Positions 33,520-45,931 of a stretch of DNA of 64,000 nucleotides are shown here, one piece after another. Position 1 is the first letter of the stretch. Each line of letters opens with the position of its first letter. The notes under the pieces are model-generated. The model ran no database searches and was not told the origin of the DNA. It worked only from the letters and a program-made list of their open reading frames with translations. Source of the stretch: Cryptomeria japonica. Lineage: Eukaryota; Streptophyta; Pinopsida; Cupressales; Cupressaceae. The stretch lies in contig NC_081410.1 of the NCBI RefSeq assembly GCF_030272615.1, forward strand, positions 287,057,957-287,121,956, given 5' to 3'. The position numbers and the translations under genes were made by a program.

Positions 33520-36500
33520 ATGGCAGATTCAAGCAAGGTGGCAACCATCACCAGGAAGACGCAGATAAAGGCTGAGATGAAGGGATTCCTTCTAGAATCC
33601 AAGATGGTGTCCAGGTGGAAGGAGATCAGTGATACAAATTTAGTAAATTTCAACATGGCTGCCTTCAAAATCAGGATGTTTGGGACAGCAAGGCATAGTC
33701 CATCTCCTACCACTCCCAGAATTGTCAGAAGTGGAATTGTTGCGGTAGCTAGTTTTCCCCCTTCTATTCAATGTCCAGACTTGATCCTGGGATGTGTGAA
33801 ACATTACAATCCGGAGAGAAGGACAATTTCAACATCAGATGGCAAGCTTTTGGCCACCTTGACTCCGGAAACAATCGGGGAAGCCTTTGGAATTCCCTCT
33901 CATTATTCCATGACCTACAGGACCATGAATGGAGCTAAGGCAGTGTACGAAGCGGGTCCTGACAGATGTGCAGATATGGTCAACAAGCATTGGTTGCAAA
34001 AGCCTAGACCGCACATCTCTAAAATGCCTAAGACACTCACCATTTTCGAATTCAAGCAGGAGTATGTGGACCTGATAATGATGTTGAGCAAGATAATGGG
34101 GTGTCCACATGCCATAAATTTTGAGCCATGGATGTTTTTCTACATTGGTGAAATCATGAATGCCAATGGGTTGGTGGACTGTGCAAGATTAATCAGCCAC
34201 TACGTGCATGAACAGCTAAAAGAATTAAAAGAAACAAGGTCCCAATCCTTCTACATGAGCTCCTATGTAATTTATAAGCTTGCAAGGATGGGTGGTTTCA
34301 ATGGTTTGCCGAGAAAAGGAGTCATGGGTCGCGGACTAGCACAGCTGAAAGTTCATGACTGTTATCCTCAACTGCACCTCTATAATACTAATTCTTTCAA
34401 GTCGGCAAATGATACTTTTACCATGTACCTGACCAGACTTATGCAAAATCAACTTCATACAAGAGTGTCACCTGAAGCCAAGGAAGTTTGGGGCCACATT
34501 CCTGCAATTTCAAAAGTTCACCTATAATAGGACGCAAGGATTTTCATACCAGTCATAAATTGCCAAGGTATCCCTCCAACAAACTGGTGCTGCTGGAACT
34601 CATGAGACAATTGACGGCCTATGATCAAATGCAAAAAAGGAAAAGAAAGCTATCCATCGAGTTCCTCGTCGTCCTCGACGATTATGTGGAAGTGTGCCCG
34701 AACCTGGCAACAGCTAAGAAGGCAACAGAAGAATTGGCATTCTGCCGCTTGTCGTTTTACACATCCAGATCACACTATGACCCATATCGTAAGATTAGAA
34801 AGGTTGTTGGAGTCAAATTTTTGCACAAATTTCACCTAGAAGACAATTGGACAGGTGACAAGGATGACCTTGAAGTCAGGAAGAAAATGTTTTCCCAACT
34901 GCCCCTTGATACAATCAAGATAGGTGAAACAATGCAGGTGTCGAATCAAGTAAAAGAGGAGTCGGACTTAGTGCAACCAAAATTCGAAAAGGTGAAAGAT
35001 CAGTCCATTCAGCTTCCAGAGTGGTCAGAGCCTAAAATTGATGATCTGGACATCTTAGCCAAACCTGTTTTAAATTCACCAAACATTGGGTTGATCGGCA
35101 TGTCAAGAAATTGAAGGAAGGAAATGTTCGCCTGAGTTACCAGTTAATGGGAAGTCTAGATTCCCATAGTGAAGCCACTGAAGGATCTTCACAAGCCCAG
35201 GTTGAAGAGGGAGAAGTTCAACAGAAAGGAGTTGATCTCGATAAAGGAAAGAGTATTCCAAAGAGGCCGAGAACCATCAAAGAAGAAGGAAGATCTGCAA
35301 GAAGTCCAACCAGAAATCTAGCAGGAAGTTCAACAAGAAGAACCACTGCAGAAAAGAGCAAGGGTGGAAAGCATGCAATCCTCAGATAACTCTTCTAGCG
35401 TGCGGGAGCTAGAAGTGTTTACGCAAGAAGATCCATTAAATCTACCTCAAGGCAATGTTCGTTACAGCGCTCCGGCACAGGATGTTCTTAGCATCAGCGC
35501 TTCACACAGGCCAAATCCGCCAAGGACGCAAAGACGAGAACTTTCCTCTCATCCCGAAGAGCCACGCCAAGATAATTTCATAGAAGCCATCCTTGGCGAA
35601 ATGGAAGAAGTTTCACAAGAGCATGAGCAGATGGAGATTCAAAATAAACCAATTTCCGCTCCTGATTGGCTGAAGGATAGATTGAGGAAGGAACCAGAAA
35701 AAGAAATAGATCCACCACGAGAGTTAGAAGAACTCCTGAAGAGGATGGATAAACCAGCAAAGAAGAAGGCACCTCGGAAGTTCTCCAAGGTTGTGAGAGA
35801 TGAGTCTGGATTCCGAACTTTGCATATAGTTGAGCCTGCAGCAGATAAGGACAGGAATGAAATCACGCCAGATGACTATGTAATCAGACAAGTTGATCTA
35901 GGGCATGCTTCCACAGGGCAAGTGATAGAAGACTTTGAAGGATCTTCTCTGGCTATGAGAGAAAATATGCAGAAAACAAAGGCAAAATGTAAAAGGTTGA
36001 AAGAAGAAAACAGGGCCTTGTGTGAATATATTAGAGGTCTCAAGTGGTCGCTTAGGGAGGTAGATCCACCCTTTATTCCTCCTTCCTCTCTCCCTAAGGA
36101 AGTCGATGTCACGGAGACAATCAAAGAAATGGCTCGATGTTCCAAGGAATGAGTGGAAGACGTCTTTACTACAGCTGGAAAGTTCGTTAAAGACTTGGAT
36201 CATCTTCATTCCAGATTTGGTGCCTTTCTGAACAGATTGGAAGTAGCGGAAGGTCTATGGGAGGATGTTCACATCTATCACGCCTTAGCCATTCCACGAC
36301 TCAAAGCTCTAATGAAAGTTCCAAAGCAAGCATTAATTGATGGGAAAGTGATTCAGGAGAATGAGATATGATTTCCCCCAATGGTTCTACGTCATTTTCT
36401 CCGGAAAGAATATCTTTGAAAGGTTTAACATGGAGTCTTTGACTTTAAAAGACTCGGTTAGAAGGGAAATCATGAGCATGATTGAAGCATTGTTCGGGAA

Positions 36501-36825
36501 GAAGCTGAATGAAGGAGTAACAGTGAACTTCCTGAGAGCCCAATTGCATGAATTCTTCTTTGTGGGGTCATTTTCTAAGCAACATTTTGAGAATGTTTCT
36601 TCATTTTCCAGCACGATGAAGAAGGCGCAGGAAATGATGGCAGAATGGGAGAACTTCTTCTCCAAGAACGAAGAGGAAATCACATTGATGGAATTCAATA
36701 TTGAGAGTGTGCCAAGTGTCTCCATAGGAGAACTGGAAGCCATCATCGCCAAATTCATCACTTATGCAATTAATGAGCAGGACAACGGTCGTCCATTCCT
36801 AGACAAGAATCTTTTGACTAAGTAG
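33520..36825 (+). pseudogene. Element B protein of unknown function, homologous to that of A and C
   Basis: From ATG at 33520 it encodes SRWKEISDTN, then a block ending EAFGIP, HISKMPKTL, KIMGC and CYPQL, all at the same spacing as in element A. Frame changes occur near 34490 and 34550, near 35112 and 35375, with TGA at 36150-36152 and another shift near 36365. The C-terminal half has APDWLKDRL, KKKAPRKFS and coiled-coil-like stretches, ending at TAG 36823. The chain would be about 1100 residues. No known enzymatic motif is visible. A and B conserve protein blocks while leaders and arrays do not, which suggests past selection on the protein. Confidence 0.78.
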
Positions 36826-37149
36826 TGGTGGCACACTTATTGCTGGAATATTTTGACCAAGCGGCGGCCTAGTCAATGCATGTTGAATGCATGAAGAATC
36901 TTTTGCATGCAACCGCCATGTTTATGATTTTATGACAAATTCCCTCCGCATGTCGTCATCGCATGGAGGAATGATGGGCATTTATTTCTGCATGGGGAAC
37001 ATTCATTGTATGTTGGGTGAACTTGACGTAAGTGGTGCATTTAATGCACAAATGAATGCCATTTTGGGCATGTTTGAATTAATTGTATATGGGTTTCATG
37101 GGTATTAATTGCTGATTCCCACCTTGTTGCATCATGTTTGGGGAATCTT

Positions 37150-37215
37150 TTGGGTCAAACCCTAATTAGGGTTTGCATGTCCTCATGGTCTGAGGCCTAT
37201 ATAAAGGAATGACCC
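37150..37215 (+). promoter_or_regulatory. Putative promoter of element B
   Basis: AAACCCTAATTAGGGTTT (about 37156-37173) followed by CCTATATAAAGG (about 37195-37206), as in D, A and C but with a shorter gap and no clear CTCGACC word. Confidence 0.6.
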
Positions 37216-38019
37216 CCCTCATTTGAAAAGAGAAGAGAGATTGTATTCTGAGATTGTTGCTTTAAGTTTTAAAGCAGTCCACTTAATACATTATTCGAAT
37301 TGTTGGTGTGTTCTTGTGTTGTTTTAAGACTTGCATGGTCTCACTCTCTTCATTTAGATTAAATTTGCTTTCAAGTATTTAGATGAACGGGATTTGATAA
37401 GGGTGCTTGTTGTGAACTCCGTGCTCATACCTTTGGTTTGCAACTGATTGTTGCCAACTGTGCAAGGTTAATCTAAGCCTCTTATATGTGTGAACTTAAC
37501 TTCAATCATCTAGTTAATGATGTTCAAATTGATGGCTTTCATTGGTGATGTGAAAAACTATAACACAATCGTTGAAGATTGCACTGCCTTCGTGTAGTTG
37601 TGCTATGTTGGCAAAGAAAAGTGTGGTTTGATTTCACGCAAGTGGTCCTTGTCTCTTTGTTCATGGGGTTAGATTAGATTTAGCATAGTTCTCTCAACCC
37701 TTTCCTCTTTACTTTCCGCATGTTTAATCCAAAATTCAAAAAACAAAAGAGAACTTTTACTACAAATCATTCGCAAAGTTGTCCTTGAATCCGCAAATTC
37801 GTCAGAATCTTCTTTGAGAATACGTAAGGCCACTTGGGTTACCAGTAAAACACATCAGTCGACTAAGTCACGTCTGTGCATGAAGGAACCTTGGAGTTAG
37901 GCATTTGATCTTATCGCAATCTTAGCATACGGTTTAACTTTGTTCAAGAGAGAGTAAGATGGCCGTTGGTAACTGTATTCTGTGTTAGACGTTGTCATAA
38001 AAAACACATCAACACGGCA

Positions 38020-39800
38020 CTCTCCTAAAATTCGACCAACAACTGCAGATGTACATGAATCCTTCTTTTCAAATAATACGCTGTCTCTATCTAACTCTCA
38101 GACTGATCACCTCCATTTTTTCCACTCTTCTCTTAAAAAAACTTCTAAAACTCAACTCTACGACTTCATTCCCCACACACAAGAACATCAATGATGTAAT
38201 GAATACTTCTGTTACAACTGATAATAATTGACCATTCTTACTTAGCAAGGATGCCAGACTGGAAATATTTAGAAACCGCTGACTCAACAGAGACCAACCT
38301 TCCCGTCTAGTAATATTCGGCCGAAAAGAAAAGAAGTTATGGCAAAAAAAAAAAAGTTTGTATCATCTTTGATAACCAAAAAAAATGCCCAACTTCTACG
38401 GCAAAAAAAATGTGTCGATACTCATTTCATTTCCACGTGACAAGTTGAGTGGAAAAATGTCCAGTTAGTGAGTCGGAACCAACATACATGATCGGAGAAT
38501 ATAAATTAATGCCCAGAGCTAGAATAAATCTAACAATTTAAAAAAAACGCCCAGACTGCAACTTGCGATAAGAGAATATATTTTTTGAACTGCATACTAT
38601 ACTGAAACCATATAAAACGAAGTCGCTCACAGATGAGACACGTAAGTCTTCAGTTAAAACAAAAACTGAAACATCCTCTGTAAATAACATCATATTAAGT
38701 AAAAGCATTATTCAGAAGGAGAAACGCATCCTCTTCTCAAATACTCTGATGAACAAAGGAAGCTGCAGCCCAAACATGTCTAAAAAAAAACCACGTAATT
38801 TCTGGAGTTGGCACAAAAAGTAAAGAAAGGTTCGGAGAGAACAAGACAGCTACTGCAGACATGACTCATACAGCTGTCAAGATGAACTTCGATTACCAGA
38901 CAAAGATGATCACACAAAAAAAAATCCCAAAAAGTACAGCAGCATATACAACAAGTGTACCATTTGACCATCAGCAAAATGAAGTAAATTGAACCACGTA
39001 TAACACAAAGAGCACCTTTGACATCAACGATAAAACACTACTACGCAAAGGGTGTCTAAGCTTGCAAGTCACAATGTACATTACCTAATTTGACTGAATG
39101 AACAGCTATATATTCAAAATGAATTCAATCATAAAAAAAAGTGACCAAAATTGCCAATAAAGTCAAAAAATATAAATATTCATTTGTCTATACCAATAAA
39201 TCCTATAAAACAAATTGATAACAAATTTTGATTCAAGAATAATGGAAACACCTATAGAATGAACAGGTTAGAAAATAAATATACATTAAAAAAACCTTTT
39301 TGCCCATGTCCATGTTGATCCAAGGGATATTTTTCACTTAAAATTTAAGTATCTTCAATGCTCCAAAAATCAGCTCAACCAATCAGTGGTTGACACGTGG
39401 CGTGTTGAAATTAGAGCATTTCAAACTATTTGACAAAATTGTTATCCATGGGTTTTGATCCCGTAACCTCCTCCTTACAAATCGGCACTTCCACCGCTAG
39501 CCACATGTCCTCTTTACTGTTTTAAGCGGTAAAGTTTGTTTTATGCAATGCGGATAGGGACAAAACTAGTGTGTGCCCCGTGTGGGGGTTGAGCCTGTGA
39601 CCCCACGTGGCCCAAAATAGGTTGTGACCGATGCGCCATTGAGGCCCTTGGAGTTAATTGCGGAGGTCACTTTATTTAAACAATCTTCATCAGCCAATCC
39701 TTATGTAAATAGGGGTCTTGGTATAAACAAACCCCTAAAATATGAAGATTGATTGAACCCCTAAAATGGTAACGGGGTTAATTCGTACTTTATTGTTAGG
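38020..39800. other. Intron sequence, no gene seen
   Basis: AT-rich, with several A runs. The part next to element B continues the repeat-like sequence left of 31345. Confidence 0.45.
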
Positions 39801-40230
39801 GGAGAAGATTATTTTTGTAGTTATTTGTTTTAGTCTATTTTAGACTTATTTTATGTATAAAAGGGGGGTAGTAGACCTTTTTGAGGTATCCAGGTGATGG
39901 GAAGGAGATGCTATGTTGAAGAGTTTGTTGTTATTTCTGCATGTTGGAGGTTAAATACTGATGTGCTTGAAGGGAATAATTTTTGTAAACATTTGTAATT
40001 GATTTCTTGGAGTGATCAGATCGGTCCCCCTATTGGAGCAAGACCCGGAGACGTAGTTCATCTGGATGAACTCCGTTATCAATTGTGTTTGCTCTTCTAT
40101 CTATTTTGCTCTCTTTTCTTTCTATCATCATCTTTAATATGCTTTGTTGATTTAAACATTTTAATCATGTTAATTCGCTTATGTATGCTTTAAATTAACT
40201 TATGTAATTGCTATAAGCATTCTTATGCAA
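39620..40230 (+). mobile_element. LTR-like or promoter-like retroelement remnant
   Basis: ATGTATAAAAGGGGGG near 39853 looks like a TATA box, preceded by repeated ACCCCTAAAAT words and followed by a long T-rich leader. Boundaries were not resolved. Confidence 0.3.
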
Positions 40231-40257
40231 TAGTCATAGATCCTAATCAGATCACAT

Positions 40258-40446
40258 GTGGAGATGGATCTTTCAAATGAGTTTTTGGAAGAGATCGTTC
40301 AGAGGGTTGGTTACAAGATTTCCAAACAACCAATTGATTATGCAAAATTCAAATTTCTATGCAAAAGTTGTTTTCCTCAAGGGCATTTAAACTCTCAATG
40401 TGACAGGAAAGTGCTCAAATCTTTTCCAAAAATAGTTCTTGTTTAA
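40258..40446 (+). pseudogene. Zinc-knuckle fragment, DUF4283/LINE ORF1 type
   Basis: A 62-codon frame reads MDLSNEFLEEIVQRVGYK and then QPIDYAKFKFLCKSCFPQGH with LNSQC. CX2CX4HX4C after a QPxDYxxxxFxC block is typical of the DUF4283 plus zf-CCHC proteins encoded by plant LINEs and related elements. The rest of the protein is missing, so it is a relic. Confidence 0.55.
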
Positions 40447-41210
40447 ACCTATCTAAACCATTAATTAAAGATGATGTAAATGTGTGACATAAATTATCCT
40501 TAAACAAATTTACCACCATTTCACATCCTAGTGGATCTTTTCCCTCAATTTTAGCTGGCAGACAATCAAGGGAATCCTCAAATTCAATATGCGTAGTAAA
40601 GTCCTTTGATCCTAAAGATGACATGGATTTTGATATTTTTTTGTATTTTGAGATACAAGCTTTTTTTTAGCAAAGTATCTAGTACGAGTTGTAATCATAA
40701 ATTTTTAAAATGTAAGCTATAACTAGATTTGATGTTCGCCTTTTAACCAAACTTTGACCACTAAATTAGGTAAACTAATATTTTCTCTCTAATAATAATT
40801 TATAAAGAACTAACTCTATGTAATTATTCAAGAACTTTCCAAAAATGAAAAAAAAAAAAATTAAAGAATCCAGAATGTGGCCTATAGAATATAATATTAA
40901 AATATTTCGACCGAAGGCCAGTTACGGAATTGTATTTTGCCTCCACAATTACAATGAATTGACTATGCCAAATTTTTTACAAGCTTTCAAAAAATGTAAA
41001 ATATTCAAAATTTAAAATTTGCAGCATAGAGGGCTAATTAAGCAAAAAACATAAAATTGTAATAACTTTTGTTAAAGTGATCTTAAAAAGCTAATTTTTT
41101 ACCTAAACCTTCCTTGATTATTTACCTCAAAACCCCCCCAAATAAATAGGTCCAAATTTTCAAACGATTTATAAGTTATGGTGAAAAATAAGATCTTGGC
41201 CCAAATCATA

Positions 41211-41222
41211 GCTCTAATACAT
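41211..41222 (-). promoter_or_regulatory. Degenerate primer-binding site
   Basis: On the minus strand TGTATTAGAGCTATGATTTGG follows the end of the LTR-like block. It resembles TGGTATCAGAGC followed by the usual plant copia sequence. Confidence 0.5.
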
Positions 41223-41721
41223 TGTTATGGTATTTCTTAAAAACAAGTACAGAAAATCAATAAAATAGAAAACCACTTTGAGGGGATAACCTCCAATAAC
41301 CAAAAAATAATATATGGATTCAATATTGAAATTTATGATGATTTCATAGAGTCTCTCTTCCTTATTTATATGCATAGCTAGATAGAGACATACCCCTTCC
41401 TTATAACTATATCATCTTAATGAATAAATAAAATTAATAAATGAAAATATAAGGTTAAAGCATGCCACAAGTGTTTATCTTTATTATAGATAAGCATATA
41501 TAATACTAGAGTCTAGGATATTAATGCTTACTATAATCAATTAAATGCACTAGCAATGTGAAAAATGCATAAAATAAAAGGGTAATTTCTGTATTCAAGT
41601 CAGAGTGATAAGATTAATATGCGTTATAAATGAAGAAATAAAAAACTTTAGGATTTCAATGGATTCTTTGTATTCAGATTATTTGGACACATTGTAAATA
41701 GATGCATTATCAATGGAAACC
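41223..41721 (-). repeat. Copia-type LTR, minus orientation (right boundary approximate)
   Basis: Starts TGTTATGG on the plus strand next to the primer site. A minus-strand TATA (TATAAATAAGG) lies near 41365. The outer end may be AACCAACA at 41721, unproven. Confidence 0.45.
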
Positions 41722-43073
41722 AACATCGAAGGAGATTTTCCACTAAGAGGGAGAGGACCAAGGGGAGGTGGCAATGGCAAATATGAAACAAGTGAACCAT
41801 AACAACAGCCCACAAGATAGGGGCAATGAACGACCAAGGCATCAATGCAGCTCCACAATAAGGTTCGCCACTCCATGAGCACTAATGGGGGGAAAATTAG
41901 GAATTAGTCCTCACATGAATGTGTGTACAATAGGTTTCTAGAGATTAGTGGGTTGTAAATTATTGGGTAGTTATAGTATAAGCGCCATATATTTTTGCAT
42001 AGAATGTTGAAGATGATTGATTGATTAATGTGTTTAAGTCTTTGTATCTCCTTAAAGTCTTAAGCACATCGTAATAGAAATTCAACCCTGGTTTGAAAAT
42101 TTGCAAAATGCAGATTATCAATGCATGGTGAAATTGGGAAGTTTTCTTTCTTGGGAAGTTTGTAAGAAGAAACGGTGGGCATTTTGTCTTAGAAAACTGT
42201 TCTCATACTTCCCATTATAAACTATTTTAAACTAAAAATGGGAAGTTTTCTTTCTTCTGGAAGTTTGTAAGAAGAAACGGTGAGCATTTTATCTTAGAAA
42301 ACTGTTCTCAAACTTATTAGTTTCAAAACAAACAGAAAAAGATAAAATGCTCAGGCAGTGGGGTGTCATATCCTGCAAAAATAGTTTCAACATTTGCAAA
42401 AAGTAGATTATAATTTCCAAGTTGTTTTAATGAACTATTTTAAATTGAAAATAGGAAGTTTTCTTCCATGTTAAAGATTGAAAAAAGAAAGGGTGAGCAT
42501 TTTGTCTTAGAAATTGTCCTTGTACTTAAATCCATAAAAAGGAGAAAAGCGCAAAATGCTGAAGCAAACACAATTTGTTCCAGCATGATTGGAGGATCTT
42601 CTCCCTTGATAATCAAAAAAGAAAAAGCCCCTATAATGACAATTATGCAAATGCACGTCTTTGCCTTTTCCCTCTCAGAAAACTTATTCTCAAGTCTTTC
42701 TACAAGTACATAAAAACTAAAATATGATAACCTGACAATGAAGAATTTTTTACTCTAGACAACTCTCAAGTGCTACTGTTCATTTAATTCTTAATCATTG
42801 ATCACAAAAGTGTGATAGAATTTCTTAACTGCTGACCAAACATTAGGATATCACTCAAAACTTTATCCAAATTTGTTGATAGCTTAGAATTTCTTTAATC
42901 AAAAGTCCCAAAATTGCTAGATAATTGACGATGATTGGTTTCAACTCACTATTCAGTTTCAAACTCAAAATGTAAACATGTACATAATAGAGAAATATTT
43001 AAAATGTAAAATATTCCTAATAAGAACTTTACATGAAGTCTAACAATAGATATTAAGGAAATAGTAAACATAC
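41722..43073. other. No gene seen; internal direct repeats
   Basis: About 42140-42290 holds two near-identical copies of GGGAAGTTTTCTTTCTT with GTAAGAAGAAACGGTGGGCA, and a third weaker copy near 42450. Otherwise AT-rich intron sequence. Confidence 0.5.
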
Positions 43074-43128
43074 TCAAATTTCTCGAACACCAAGTGTCTG
43101 GCAAAACCAATGGTGGAAGAGCTTCAAC
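43074..43128 (-). CDS. SMARCAL1/CHR18-like exon, end of the first HARP module
   Basis: A 55-bp exon with acceptor TTATGCAG and donor GTATGT encodes VEALPPLVLPDTWCSRNL plus one base. It mirrors the exon at 28365 (VESLDPFV) in start phase and end phase. The single last base completes a Lys codon with the exon at 29128. The intron to that exon is 13.9 kb and contains element B. Confidence 0.6.
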
Positions 43129-43221
43129 CTGCATAAAACAATTCATCCTGTAAAAGCATTGAAGATCCCTTACATTGACTTTCCTTATAATAACAATAAG
43201 CATAAAAACAAACACAATAAC

Positions 43222-43491
43222 TGATCATAACATCTGTTTATAGAAATTTTGAGTGTCTTTTGTGTAAACCCTGTAGCTATTGTGTCTATATCTCCCTGAT
43301 TTCCTTTTCGAAGAGTTATTTCAACACATCCCCTTGCTGGTTCTATCTTCATTTTACCTACTGTCCTATTGACTGACATTACACTCCTCAGCATCAATAT
43401 AATTCCATTCCTTCTTTTCTATTTTCTCCAAAACTCATATACTCTTTCAGTCCATGGTCCACAAACATCGTAAAGAATAATTACCACCTAT
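43222..43491 (-). pseudogene. Exon-like open stretch with one in-frame stop
   Basis: After the acceptor TTATTTATAG the minus strand reads VVIILYDVCGPWTERVYEFW, then TAG, then about 55 open codons including KMKIEPARGCVEITLRKG. The composition looks coding and differs from the flanks, but I recognise no family. It lies between two exons of the SMARCAL1-like gene that join without it. It could be a skipped, alternative or dead exon. Confidence 0.35.
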
Positions 43492-43690
43492 AAATAAAGG
43501 TCAGAGAGCCTATTCACTAGTAAATATGAATATTTAATATAGGTCCATCTGGGTCCACAGGCAATCTTGTAGCTCCCAAAAATATACACTAATAAATTTA
43601 TTTTATTTTATTTAGTTTGTTTGGCAGGTAAGTGGTTCTGGTCAAAAACAAAAAAATCAATACATTTTTTTTACAATTACCAATTTATTA

Positions 43691-44975
43691 TTGGAGTCAG
43701 ACAATGAAATGGATGTTGAGGAAGGTGAATTTCAAGAAGGAATGATTTCCGCCCTTCAGGATATCATTTGTGAAAAAGGCAATCAAGAAGTGGAAGGCAT
43801 TGAGCAGCCCACAGTTCCTGATTGGCTGAAAGAGAGGTTGAAAATAAAGACACTAGTAGTAGAAGAACAAGAAGAAGATGACATGGCTGATTTCTTAGCT
43901 AGGTTAGAGCAAACTGCAATAAAAAAGCCAGCCAAAAGATTTTCCACCATCCAGAGAGATGAAACAGGATGCAGGACAGTACAGATTGTCGTACCAAAAG
44001 TAGATAAGGCAAAAGGAGATATTGCTTCTCATGAATATGAAATCACTACATTCAATTTGGGACCAACTACCAAGAAGCAGGAAGTCGAAGATTTGGACAA
44101 TTCAGTTGCTTCCATGAAGGCAAGACTGGATAAGAAAGTAGGAAAGAAGAAAGAATATAAGAGAGAAGTTGAACGCCTGAGGGAGTACATTCAGCACTTG
44201 ACTAAACCACTTAACCAAGCCAATACAGAAGCTCCTCCACTCTTGAATCCACAAGAAACAGTCAGAAGTTCTGAAGAAGCAGTAACAGCCAGAGAGACCA
44301 AGGCATGGATGAAAAGCACAAATAGAGAGGTAGCCACATTTGTGGAAAGGTTAGCATTAACATATGAACAAACCTCTTCTTTACTCTCCAGGATTGCAAA
44401 TATGGCAGAAGCATGGGCCGACCTTCAGTACATCCAAGAAAGAATCCGTCCCTGCCTTAGAGAATTGAAAGGAGTTTCAAAGCAAGAACTAATTGATGGA
44501 AATATAATTGAAGCAAGAGCTGCATATGACTTCAGCAGTTGGCACTGGACATTGGTTACACGCAGTGAAGTCTTGGAGAAAGTGAAGGCAGATGCTGACA
44601 AAGCAAAAGAGCGGATAAAAGAAATTCAAGACAAGGTTAACTTGTAGCTACAGAGGTACTTGAAAAAGAAACTATCCGAGAAAAGGATTAAAGTCAAATA
44701 ATCTAAAAGCTAAGACACAGAAAATCCTCTCCACTAAACCAGTCCTGACGTAGAATTTGTCTAAGGCATCGAACCTCCTATCCATCAAAGATGCTTTCCA
44801 AAAACAGGAATTAGATGGGGAAATCACTTTTGTTGTATGTGCAGATGATTTGGAAGGATTAGCATTCAGAGTCAACGTGCTGCCACATGTCACGATGGAA
44901 AAGGTTGATCAGATTGTGTCCAAGTTCATTGAATTTTCTGCCTCTCAACAGGAGAAGGGGTGCAATCCTAAAAAA
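43691..44975 (+). pseudogene. Element C protein, C-terminal half
   Basis: Open from 43691 to TAG at 44645-44647, then broken; the final block LPHVTMEKVDQIVSKFIEF (about 44880-44940) is in another frame. It aligns with the end of A (SMEELDSVLARFLEYARRE) and B (SIGELEAIIAKFITYA). Upstream PDWLKERL and KKPAKRFS match APDWLKDRL and KKAPRKFS in B. The body is Lys/Glu-rich and probably coiled coil. The N-terminal half is absent. Confidence 0.75.
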
Positions 44976-45029
44976 ATAGCACGTTGTGCTATTTGTCTTG
45001 CGTGCATTGGATATTGACTTTATTTTGGG

Positions 45030-45120
45030 AGACTCTAATTAGGGTTAGGTTGTCCTAATCTCGACCGTTGATCTTAGATTGATCTCTGTCATTCATTTTT
45101 TTTTCAAAGACTCTATATAA
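45030..45120 (+). promoter_or_regulatory. Putative promoter of element C
   Basis: CTCTAATTAGGG, then ATCTCGACCGTTGATC, then CTCTATATAAACTC, in the order and spacing of element D. Confidence 0.6.
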
Positions 45121-45931
45121 ACTCATTCTCTCATTTCATTTCAGTGTGGAGAGATTTATGAAATTGTTGCATAGAGCTACTTGGATAATAAAAAGTTCAT
45201 TATCAGTATTGTTTTGAAGTCTTTTTTGTTATCAAGTGGTTGCATGGTTGCATATTTTCTTCAACACTTCGAATAGATTTGCTTTAAGTAATTTGCTTTG
45301 AAGTTGTTAGATCAATGAAGGATTGATAGTTTAGATTGGTGAAATTTTGCTCATACTTGTGTTGGATGGATGATTTTCATTCGATGTGTAAAGTTAGCTT
45401 GAGCTTTGATGTGGATGCTTAACTTCTACTTAGACTAATATTGTTCATTTGTTGGTATTATTCATAAGTGTGAAAATCTTAAGCACAACCCTAGAAGATT
45501 ACACCCGCTTTGCGTAGTTGTCCAAGTGTGGCGCAAAGTGTCGTTACCAGTTTCACCCAGTCTTTACCATCTCTTGAGATCATAGGAATAGCTTAGAAGT
45601 AGCATAGAATTCCTAAACCCTCATCCTTTTTTTTTTTGAAATCCCGAATCAGAAAATCCAAAAACAAAGAGCATTTATTGATAAATTCGCCTAAGGCCAG
45701 CTTGTGAATGATACCAGTTGTTAAGTGTAAGTCCCCCTTGTATTTCAGCACACACTACCCAAGAAGCTATCCATATAAAGCCACTCGTTCACACATATAG
45801 ACCTTGGAGTCGCCTTATGGTCTTTCTCGCAAACTTGGCACAAGTAGTGATTTTGTTCAAGAGAGGATAGAGTATCCTTGGATATTTTATTCTAATGTTT
45901 GGTATATGATAAAAAGTACACCAACAGATAC

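Larger units (their letters stand above)
31351..38014 (+). mobile_element. Element B: ORF-bearing TGTTG...CAACA element, 6664 bp
   Basis: Starts TGTTGTGACC at 31351 and ends ACACATCAACA at 38014. A perfect 5-bp duplication CGGCA lies at 31346-31350 and 38015-38019. Order: hairpin, T-rich leader, tandem array (32115-32810), ORF (33520-36825), CCCTAATTAGGG, CTATATAAAGG at 37197, then about 0.8 kb of U5-like sequence. The two ends share no direct repeat, and there is no primer site, polypurine tract or pol. Because the 5-bp duplication is perfect, the element is complete as inserted or is the single LTR left by recombination. Confidence 0.9.
43691..45926 (+). mobile_element. Element C: 5'-truncated relative of A and B
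   Basis: Its right end GTACACCAACA at 45926, U5-like tail with TTCAAGAGAGGATAGAGTAT, and promoter block match elements D and B. The left side begins abruptly within the ORF at about 43690, with no hairpin or array and no matching target duplication (right flank GATAC). Deletion or aberrant insertion is inferred. Confidence 0.75.

Noticed and set aside
33835-36761. Minus-strand frames opposite the element B ORF
   Set aside because: They are shadows of the conserved plus-strand reading, which is supported by homology with A and C.
43691-45926. Element C as a 5'-truncated LINE insertion
   Set aside because: Its 3' end is the CAACA terminus with no poly(A) and no matching target duplication, so loss of the left part by deletion fits better.
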